Part shown: positions 57,402 through 64,000 of the stretch, one piece after another | Layout of the letters: each line of letters opens with the position of its first letter | How positions within the stretch are numbered: the stretch's first letter is position 1 | Source: Alloascoidea africana | Lineage: Eukaryota > Ascomycota > Alloascoideomycetes > Alloascoideales > Alloascoideaceae | Direction of reading: 5' to 3' | Assembly: GCA_030581615.1 (NCBI GenBank) | Contig: JAKTTT010000030.1 | Location: 186,001 to 250,000, forward strand | DNA: 64,000 nucleotides | Position numbers and translations under genes: made by a program | Notes under the pieces: model-generated | The model's input: the letters and a program-made list of their open reading frames with translations, nothing else | Told to the model about the DNA's origin: nothing | Databases searched by the model: none

Positions 57402-59204
57402 ATGGCCTCTTCTCGCCGATCACTAAGATCAAGGGCTTCGAGTACAAGCCAGACCTATTCCCGTCGCCGGTTCCCGCGTGGAGACACTCCAGACCAGGAA
57501 TCCGCTTCCAGTGCTTCCTCCATGAGGGAAGGCGTAGTTGACGGCGACATGGAGAGCGAATCGGCCCAGCTCCCGCCCGGGAGCGAGGGCACCCCATCCA
57601 CAAGGCTGCGACGGAACCGGAGCGCCGATATCAAACGGGTCAATGACTCAGCCTACGACGACGAGGAGGACGAAGACGAGGACGAGGACGAGGACGAAGA
57701 CCAAGACCAAGACCAAGACCAAGACGACGACGACGAAGAACACCGCCAGAACGACGAAGAGGCCTCCGAGGAAGTAACGCGATGCATCTGCGGCAACGAG
57801 GAGCTGGTCGACCCTCCAGACGAGTCCGAGTTCGACGTGCACATCGACCTCGGGCTGTTCATCCAGTGCGACAAGTGCGGTGTCTGGCAACATGGCTACT
57901 GTGTCGGCGTGCTGGAGGACGTGCCCGAGCACTACTGGTGCGAGCGGTGCCGGCCAGACTTGCACACCATCTTCGTCCGGACCAGTGGTAAGTGCTCGAC
58001 ATACCTGCCCGTGCAAAAGAAGGCTGCCGACAAGTCCTCGTCCTTGTCGACCTTGTCGTCGGTCTCAGGCTCACTCCCAGGCCCAGGAACAGGCCCAGGC
58101 CCAAGCTCGGGCTCGGGCTCGGGCTCCAGCTCCAGCTCCAAGCCAAAGTCGAAAAGCCACAGCAAGCCGGCAAAGTCGTCCTCGAGCACTTCCTCCTCGG
58201 CTTCAAACTCCTCAGGCTTCAAAAGTGACGACCCCTATGACCTCCATCGGCACTCGCACTCGGGGACTAAACGTCGCTCGACGATGAATTCAAGCGCATA
58301 TGAAGAAACCCTCCAGCGTGTTTTACAGGAATCCGCAAAGGAGAGCGTCAGCGTGCCCAACGGGTCCGAATCGCCTCCGTCCGGCTCCAACAGGAGTCTG
58401 CGAAATAAAAAACGCTTGGCCACAATCCAGGAAGATAGCACCACCGAGGTTGAGGCCTCCGACGAACGAAGCTCTAAACGCTCTAAACAGAACAGTCCAA
58501 ATAATAGCACGGTAAAGTCCGAGACGGACGAGCAAAATGGAGTTGCCTCTCCAGCACTCTCGGCCTCTGTCCGAAACAACAAGGCGAGGGCGAATGATTC
58601 GGATCACAGCCAACCCGACAACAACCCCAAGCCCAATAACCGTATACAGAACAGCGAGATTTCCTCGACGGAAGCCGCCTCCGACTCTGGCATCGAGCGC
58701 CCCAAGGCCCCGAGGTCCACGCCCAGTAGACCCAAACGACAGCGGAAGGCAACGCGGACCATGACGACCGCGAGCCCTTCTTCCGCAATCTCCAAAAACG
58801 GGAATAGGGCCGGCCTGAGACGTTCTGTCCTGAAGGACGATAGACCTTCAAAGCCAAGAATACCTCAAGCAAGATCAACCATGGCGGAGATGAGAAAACG
58901 GGTCGCTGCTATATTGGAGTTTATCGGGAGAACCCAAATTGAACTGGCTGCTGAACAGAACGAGAGACGAGAATTTTCAGAAAATGCAGTCATGTTTAAA
59001 AAAGACCCCGATCCATTACCTGAAAATACCATTGGAAATGCCCAAGAAGAATTGAAAAGAATTCGCCAACAGCAACAAAACACAGGAAATGTGTTTGATA
59101 CTCTGTTTGAAGAGTATCAAGGTAGTCTTAAAATGATGGACGGCCTGACTAGGAAACTGCTGGTCTGGGAACAGCAATACGGCAAATACGGCGATGACAA
59201 GTGA
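57402..59204 (+). CDS. CTI6: PHD-finger protein Cti6, Rpd3L histone deacetylase subunit
   Basis: 600 residues (506 in S. cerevisiae). A basic start (1-40) and a long acidic run at ~86-113 precede a complete C4HC3 PHD finger at ~127-185, with ligands Cys128, Cys130, Cys156, Cys159, His164, Cys167, Cys180 and Cys183. Ser/Gly/Pro-rich linkers follow, and a conserved helical C-terminus begins near '[22 protein letters not shown]'. This layout matches Cti6, which binds H3K4me3 through the PHD finger and links the Rpd3L deacetylase to promoters, including those relieved of Cyc8-Tup1 repression. The annotated start overlaps the longest BCK1 frame by a shared CATG; internal methionines (Met41, Met50) are possible starts. 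G+C is distinctly high in the first 1.4 kb. Confidence 0.85.
   Translation: MASSRRSLRSRASSTSQTYSRRRFPRGDTPDQESASSASSMREGVVDGDMESESAQLPPGSEGTPSTRLRRNRSADIKRVNDSAYDDEEDEDEDEDEDEDQDQDQDQDDDDEEHRQNDEEASEEVTRCICGNEELVDPPDESEFDVHIDLGLFIQCDKCGVWQHGYCVGVLEDVPEHYWCERCRPDLHTIFVRTSGKCSTYLPVQKKAADKSSSLSTLSSVSGSLPGPGTGPGPSSGSGSGSSSSSKPKSKSHSKPAKSSSSTSSSASNSSGFKSDDPYDLHRHSHSGTKRRSTMNSSAYEETLQRVLQESAKESVSVPNGSESPPSGSNRSLRNKKRLATIQEDSTTEVEASDERSSKRSKQNSPNNSTVKSETDEQNGVASPALSASVRNNKARANDSDHSQPDNNPKPNNRIQNSEISSTEAASDSGIERPKAPRSTPSRPKRQRKATRTMTTASPSSAISKNGNRAGLRRSVLKDDRPSKPRIPQARSTMAEMRKRVAAILEFIGRTQIELAAEQNERREFSENAVMFKKDPDPLPENTIGNAQEELKRIRQQQQNTGNVFDTLFEEYQGSLKMMDGLTRKLLVWEQQYGKYGDDK
57657..57740 (+). repeat. 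Coding GAC/GAG/CAAGAC simple repeat (acidic run of CTI6)
   Basis: Purine-rich, low-complexity DNA of GACGAG and then CAAGAC units encodes the Asp/Glu/Gln-Asp run before the PHD finger. It also opens spurious frames on the other strand. Confidence 0.75.
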
Positions 59205-59696
59205 TGTTTACCTTTTCTCTCTCCTTTTTTTCTTTACGCATATCTTGTATTTTCTTCCAGCTACTCTCTCTCTCTCTCTCTCTCTCTTTTTTTCTCCTTT
59301 TTATTTTCTACTTCCGTTTCCAATGGGTCATTTAATACTGTAATGTGATTTGTTTTATAACGTCATACTTTTTTTTTTTTTGTCTCTCTCTGGAGTTATC
59401 GTTTTCGTTATCGTCCTCTCGGATTATATATTCTTTGTTAGTTCTGACAGTTTATAATGATTGTATAATTTAGAAACACACACAGTTTTTCTTTCATCTG
59501 TGATTGTAAAAATCTTTACATGTTCGAGAATTGAAAATCAAATAAGTTACTAGAAAACTAGAACGTTGATGAGAGTTGTAACATATTTTGAATACATCTA
59601 CTCATCCTATCTATAGGTTCATCGGAAACTGCCTAGAGTTCTAGTGGACATTGCTTGTGATCTCACTATCGTCTTCACGGCTTTTGGAAACACCTG
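59205..59696. other. Intergenic region between CTI6 and the Sas4-like gene
   Basis: 492 bases. It contains a (CT)n microsatellite at 59264-59287 followed by T runs, then AT-rich DNA that presumably holds the CTI6 terminator and the downstream promoter. Confidence 0.5.
59264..59287. repeat. (CT)12 microsatellite
   Basis: Uninterrupted CT dinucleotide run directly followed by a T-rich tract, just after the CTI6 stop. Confidence 0.9.
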
Positions 59697-61844
59697 ATGC
59701 CGAGAAATGAGGACTTCCATCACACTCTATTGACTCTTCTCCTTAAACCAATATATAACAGAGAACCAAACCAGGCAAGATCTAATTCTCAGAGTCACTG
59801 CCAGGACCCCCGGAAACTCTGCTATGGACCTTCTCTTCTTCTTCGTGGTTGCAACCTCATGACGAAGGACCAAATGCTCCCCTGTGGACCGCTAACCGCT
59901 GGAATGGAGGCTCCTTCCACCCACACCAAACCGCAGACGAAAGAGAAAACACCTCCCACGCCAGACCGCGACCCCCGAAAGACCCACCAAGCACACCCGC
60001 CGCCGCCGGGAACTCGCTCGCAGACTCAGCTGTGTCGCTCCAATAGTCCGCGAGCCCTACAAATGCCACTGGCTAGCCAAGTCCAGGGCTGGAAAACGAC
60101 CCAGAGCCGCCGCATGGTAAACAGTGCCTCTCTCTCAAACCTGTCCGGCCTGGATATCCTACAGGGCATACACAAAAAGCTGCTACATGAGGACAAACGC
60201 CCCAAAATAGAGAACAAGACCCCATCTGCTAACGTCCAGCTGGACGCGAACGTGAAGCCTTTCGCTGGCTCCACGGCCAAAGGCTCCACGGCCAATGCCG
60301 CCACTCCTGTGACTCCAAACCCACCACCACCACCACCACCACCACCATCACAATCCGCACACGGCCTGGGAAGCCGAAACCGAAATGGAAATGGAAATGG
60401 AAATGGAAATGGAAATGGAAAGAGCATACCGCCTGCCCTTGCTGACGGGACCGACGCTGGGCTCAAGTATGAACTATTCTCGCACACGAAATCGTTGTCT
60501 TCGTTTCCGACTTGCACTTCAGCGGTGGAAAGTGTCGCAAAGGACAGTTCCCATAACCGTGATGACGATGATGATAATAATAATCTAGCGTCCAAGAACA
60601 AACCACCAGCCAATGCTCAGTTTCGACCTAGAAGGAATAGAAAACCAACAAGCAAAAAACAGGAAATCGACAGGTTTAATGGTCACTCCAAGCTTTCAAA
60701 GTTCTCAGCGAAAAGAGACTTTAAACAAGTGGACCCCACTCAATGTGACAAGTTAAGAGATAAAAGGGCAAAAATCGGAGATTTGAACCCACAAGCGCTT
60801 CTGGCTTCTGAGGATGAAACGGCTAGATCAACTGATAACAATGCAATAGACATGACTAAAGATAATAGTCAAGACAAACGACGCTTCAGATCCCAAGATA
60901 AACAACAGTCATATCTATTCAATTTCGACCTTTCCAAAGACACAGAAGTACCAACAGATGAAAAAATCAAGATAATCAACGATGACGGAGGAGGAGAAGA
61001 ATGTGATGTGGTACGAGGTAGTGGAATCAATTCCATCTCTTTCCCAGTAAATTTAAGAGAAACAAAAGCAATTGCATATCCCAAGCATGAACAAAAAATA
61101 GGCAAGAATGATCCTCTAGCTGATGGTAAATATCAACCCTATCATAGGAAAATGGAACGTGAAGAGATAAGAATGAAAGAGATTGAGAAAGTCAGTATAG
61201 GTAAAGAAACAGAAAAATTGGTTGATTCTCTGTATCGGTTGAAACAATCGGAATGGTCAAGACATCTCGCAACGTTAACCCATCTGTATGATCCCAAGGA
61301 CAAGAAAGAATTAGAAAGAAAACGAATGCAAGCTATATCTGAAATACAATCATTTCTTGATAAAATGAAAAGAGCAGAGATGAAAAAGAAACGACTCAAG
61401 GCATATCGATTAAACGAAGATGAATTCGACGACGGTTGGGAGAGGACAAATTCGGAGACAGAAAACGATACGATTCCAGAAGAAAATATCCAAGAGAAAA
61501 CATCGAAAAAAAGAACTCTTGTATCTAAATCACAACAAGGAATGGAGCAGAAAAAACTTAGAATTATTCTAACTCCTCCTTTACCACCAAATCGGCGAAC
61601 CCGAAGGAGAAAGAAAACAATAGTTCTCACTATTCCTGCCGAAAGGCAGCATCATCATCAACAACAACAGCAAAGTAAACCGGCCAAGTTCAAATTCCAA
61701 AGGGAGAAAAAACCCTTGAGATTCTATGAATCTACCCAATCTCCTACTTCTACAAATGTCGAATTTGACATTCCTAATGAATGGAAAGATAAATATCAAA
61801 GACCAAATTCACAACCCAACCAAAGGCAAAAACGAAGAAAATGA
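59697..61844 (+). CDS. SAS4: Sas4-like subunit of a histone acetyltransferase complex
   Basis: 715 residues from the first ATG. The conserved part is a ~90-residue helical, highly charged domain at ~470-560: 'NDPLADGKYQPYHRKMEREE', followed by 'LVDSLYRLKQSEWSRHLATL'. It resembles the SAS4 domain (DPL-x-D then a long coiled coil with a conserved Trp). In S. cerevisiae Sas4 joins Sas2 and Sas5 in the SAS complex, which acetylates H4 Lys16 near silent chromatin. The C-terminal third is Lys/Arg-rich. The first ~140 residues look non-conserved and come from GC-rich DNA, so a later Met (such as the one near 60114) may be the true start. PolyPro (60328-60348) and an Asn-Gly run are present. The assignment rests on recall of the domain and is moderate. 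Confidence 0.6.
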   Translation: MPRNEDFHHTLLTLLLKPIYNREPNQARSNSQSHCQDPRKLCYGPSLLLRGCNLMTKDQMLPCGPLTAGMEAPSTHTKPQTKEKTPPTPDRDPRKTHQAHPPPPGTRSQTQLCRSNSPRALQMPLASQVQGWKTTQSRRMVNSASLSNLSGLDILQGIHKKLLHEDKRPKIENKTPSANVQLDANVKPFAGSTAKGSTANAATPVTPNPPPPPPPPPSQSAHGLGSRNRNGNGNGNGNGNGKSIPPALADGTDAGLKYELFSHTKSLSSFPTCTSAVESVAKDSSHNRDDDDDNNNLASKNKPPANAQFRPRRNRKPTSKKQEIDRFNGHSKLSKFSAKRDFKQVDPTQCDKLRDKRAKIGDLNPQALLASEDETARSTDNNAIDMTKDNSQDKRRFRSQDKQQSYLFNFDLSKDTEVPTDEKIKIINDDGGGEECDVVRGSGINSISFPVNLRETKAIAYPKHEQKIGKNDPLADGKYQPYHRKMEREEIRMKEIEKVSIGKETEKLVDSLYRLKQSEWSRHLATLTHLYDPKDKKELERKRMQAISEIQSFLDKMKRAEMKKKRLKAYRLNEDEFDDGWERTNSETENDTIPEENIQEKTSKKRTLVSKSQQGMEQKKLRIILTPPLPPNRRTRRRKKTIVLTIPAERQHHHQQQQQSKPAKFKFQREKKPLRFYESTQSPTSTNVEFDIPNEWKDKYQRPNSQPNQRQKRRK
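60382..60421 (+). repeat. Hexanucleotide (GGAAAT)n coding repeat
   Basis: About six perfect GGAAAT units, read in the Sas4-like frame as alternating Asn-Gly. Preceded ~40 bases upstream by a CCA run coding polyproline. Confidence 0.85.
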
Positions 61845-62457
61845 AATGAGCTAATATATGGGGGTATTGAGGAGTTAATTAAATAGATGATGATGATGAT
61901 GATGTATTTATGACAATTTGATGATATGAAAAAATTAATTTCTATAATTAACTGTAAAAATTTTGATTGTTCTCTCAATATACATGATGAAACCACAAGA
62001 AAAAGCTAGGAAATTCTTTTAAAAATGGGATGAGGTGTCCAATCCCAAAACATTCTACTCGACATTGTATGGTCAAGTATATTTAGATGGCAAATGTTGT
62101 ACATTTCCTCAAAGCTGTGTTCAATAGTGCGTTCCTCAGTTCAGTTCACTTGTTATAAGTTAATTAAAGTTTGGAACAAACTCAAAAAAGACATGGATTG
62201 TCACATGATACACTATAGGGCTTTATTGTCCCTAATGTGGAAACCCACATTTGACATTCTGACATTTACGCACTAGAGCACATTTCTATCACAGTGATAT
62301 ATTGAATCACACCGTTTCCTTTCAACTTTTGTTCCACAACTTTTACTAAGCAAGTAAGAAGGTATGAAAGATACAACTAAGAATAATATGTTTTTAAGAG
62401 TAATTTACTAATGATTTTCAATAGCATCCCTTGCAGACGAGCTGAGTAAACGACAAA
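61845..62457. promoter_or_regulatory. RPS31 upstream region with a probable leader intron
   Basis: Starts with the 3' end of the Sas4-like gene and a short (GAT)n run at ~61886-61904. Before RPS31 there is a GTAAGA donor at 62354 (or GTATGA at 62362), a TTTACTAAT branch-like element at ~62404-62412 and acceptors ATAG (ending 62424) and GCAG (ending 62436). Together they suggest a 5' UTR intron of ~70-80 nt, a common feature of ribosomal protein genes. No other gene is seen. Confidence 0.45.
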
Positions 62458-62910
62458 ATGCAAGTTTTTGTTAACACCCTTACCGGAAGAACCATCACTG
62501 TTGATGTTGACTCTTATGACACTATCGACAGTGTCAAGTCCAAGATTGAGGCCAAGGAGGGCGTTGCCTCTGCCGACCAGCGTCTCATTTTCGCTGGTAA
62601 GCAATTAGACGATTGCCGTACCGCTGGTGATTACAACATCGAGAAGGAGTCCACCATTCATTTGGTTCTCAGTCTCTGTGGTGGTGGTAAGAAGAGAAAG
62701 AAGAAGGTTTACACCACCCCAAAGAAGATCAAGCACAAGCACAAGAATGTCAAACTTGCTGTCCTCAACTACTACAAGGTCGATAAGGAAGGAAAAGTTG
62801 AAAGATTGAGACGTGAGTGCCCTAACTGTGGTGCTGGTATCTTCATGGCCAACATGAAGGACAGACAGTACTGCGGTAAGTGCCATACAACTTTCAAATT
62901 CTCTGCTTAG
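62458..62910 (+). CDS. RPS31: Ribosomal protein eS31 fused to a divergent ubiquitin-like domain
   Basis: 150 residues: residues 1-76 ubiquitin-like, 77-150 eS31 (S27a) beginning '[14 protein letters not shown]' with a CPNC...CGKC zinc site. The eS31 half is well conserved. The ubiquitin half is not: by hand alignment it differs from yeast ubiquitin at 23 of 76 sites, while yeast and human ubiquitin differ at three. Lys6 and Lys11 are changed (to Asn and Arg), Pro37-Pro38 are lost, and Arg72 and Arg74, which contact E1 and deubiquitinases, are Ser and Cys. The Leu8/Ile44/Val70 patch, Lys27, 29, 33, 48, 63 and Gly75-Gly76 remain. Codon use is strongly biased across both halves, as in highly expressed genes. 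A single intact frame; the Ubl probably serves only as a cis-acting folding or expression partner. Confidence 0.95.
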   Translation: MQVFVNTLTGRTITVDVDSYDTIDSVKSKIEAKEGVASADQRLIFAGKQLDDCRTAGDYNIEKESTIHLVLSLCGGGKKRKKKVYTTPKKIKHKHKNVKLAVLNYYKVDKEGKVERLRRECPNCGAGIFMANMKDRQYCGKCHTTFKFSA

Positions 62911-64000
62911 ATTGATAATTTGTAATTATATTTTATGAATATACTTCATAAACCTTCAAATCGGTGGGTGGCCTGTGACTGTAGATCCCCATGAAATCAT
63001 GTATTTTTTTATACATTGTAGATCAGCAATCAGATGAACTATTTTCCATCATTTTAACGATATTTCTGGGCTTCTGTCCAAAGAAAGATCGTTTGGCTAT
63101 TTTTTTTCACCTTTGATACGGAAAGCCGACATTGTGACTTGAAGAAGCTAAATCCAAAATTGAGCATTGAGTTATAAAGCCCTTTTACCTTTAACATCAC
63201 TGCTTATCTGGATAAATAGTAATCTTTGGTTAAATTAAACCTGGTAATGAGAAGAAGTAGGTGATTGCAGGGCCCAATCTGATTAGCAATTTGTATTTGG
63301 ATAGCCTCCACTTCTACCAAATTTGTTGCTACTAATTTCGAACATGATCGTCCAAAATCATCAAGAGCTAATGAGGAAGCAAACATAGAAGCTACATTAC
63401 AACCAAAATTTCACATAACTTTACACTTTTTTAAAATTTCTTAATTTTTTGCTGTAATGTAAAGGTGAAAGAACGGAGTGTTAGATACAACCCCCAAAAA
63501 TAGTGGGCTTTATAATCATCACCACTCCCCGATGATTTTTGCCGCTATCTGATCAGCTGTGTGTTTTGATTCATGTGGTTTCATTCATTCCCTGTCTTAT
63601 AAACAGGGGTTTTTTCTTTCTTTATTTCTTTCTTTCTTTGCCTTTACGTACCACCACGGTATATCTAGTTTTCATGTTTGAGATGAGTGTTTTTATAAGG
63701 AAATTTGGTTCATATTTCTGGTAAATGTCTTTTCAAAAGACTTACTAATGTATGTAATTGGCTCTAGAAATTTTCTGTTGTATCCTCTGATTAGGATTTT
63801 AAGATATTCAGATCAACAAGACTTGGCCTAATGGAAGAAATGCTGGAACAAATGCGCACACTTGACCTCTTGCAAATTTAAAGAAGAAACTGACTGTAAT
63901 GGAAAGCATATTCCATTCTTGACTTAGATATTGGAGGTTTTCACCCCCTAATCATCTGGTATTGAGGACATGGACAACCTTCTGCTGGTACCCAGAAAAA
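62911..64000. other. Terminal intergenic region
   Basis: AT-rich DNA after RPS31. No gene, RNA or large repeat is supported to the window end. A (TTTC)n-like tract lies at ~63614-63640. Frames of ~60 codons here are not convincing. Confidence 0.5.

Noticed and set aside
57538-58613. Numerous long frames on both strands across CTI6
   Set aside because: They are shadows created by GC-rich, low-complexity codons and lack homology; the PHD-finger frame is the real one.

Overview
The window is nuclear DNA of a budding yeast (Saccharomycotina). Its genes have clear yeast orthologues (RPS31, MCM3, CDT1, VPS55, BCK1, CTI6, CDS1, MUP1). Introns are short (53-222 nt), with GTATGT/GTAAGT/GTGAGT donors and CTAAC-type branch sites. 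CTG codons fall at positions that are leucine in the family (for example in CDS1 and MUP1), so the standard code is used and the CTG-Ser clade is unlikely. About 20 genes in 64 kb, several multi-intron genes and a MedA-type regulator suggest a lineage outside the compact Saccharomycetaceae; the species is not identified.

Left part (0-36 kb), gene-poor. It holds an Rmd9-like PPR gene (PPR A, +), a Ser-rich gene (Ser A, +), a Pex11/Pex25-family gene (-), a small secreted tandem-repeat protein (-), a Mch-type transporter (-) and Ser B (-), a paralogue of Ser A. A stretch of about 9.4 kb without a convincing gene follows, then a MedA/DUF7082 regulator (-), CDS1 (+) and PPR B (-), a paralogue of PPR A. 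The order PPR+ Ser+ ... Ser- PPR- looks like an old inverted segmental duplication.

Right part (36-64 kb), denser. MUP1 (+), an Mpm1-like gene (-), VPS55 (-, four coding exons), CDT1 (+, three exons) tail to tail with MCM3 (-, two exons), an F-box/WD40 gene (-, two exons), a very long BCK1 (-, three exons, with a SAM domain), divergent CTI6 (+), a Sas4-like gene (+) and RPS31 (+). The ubiquitin half of RPS31 is strongly divergent and has lost Arg72 and Arg74.

Functional groups: replication licensing (CDT1, MCM3, with CGCG elements in their promoters), cell-wall MAPK signalling (BCK1), chromatin modification (CTI6, SAS4-like), endosomal traffic (VPS55), mitochondrial RNA and membrane biology (two PPR genes, Mpm1-like), phospholipid synthesis (CDS1), methionine uptake (MUP1). 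No tRNA, rRNA, CRISPR, retroelement or DNA transposon was recognised. Exon structures were read by hand from splice signals, reading phase and family alignment from memory; homology calls come from recognition, not from a search.
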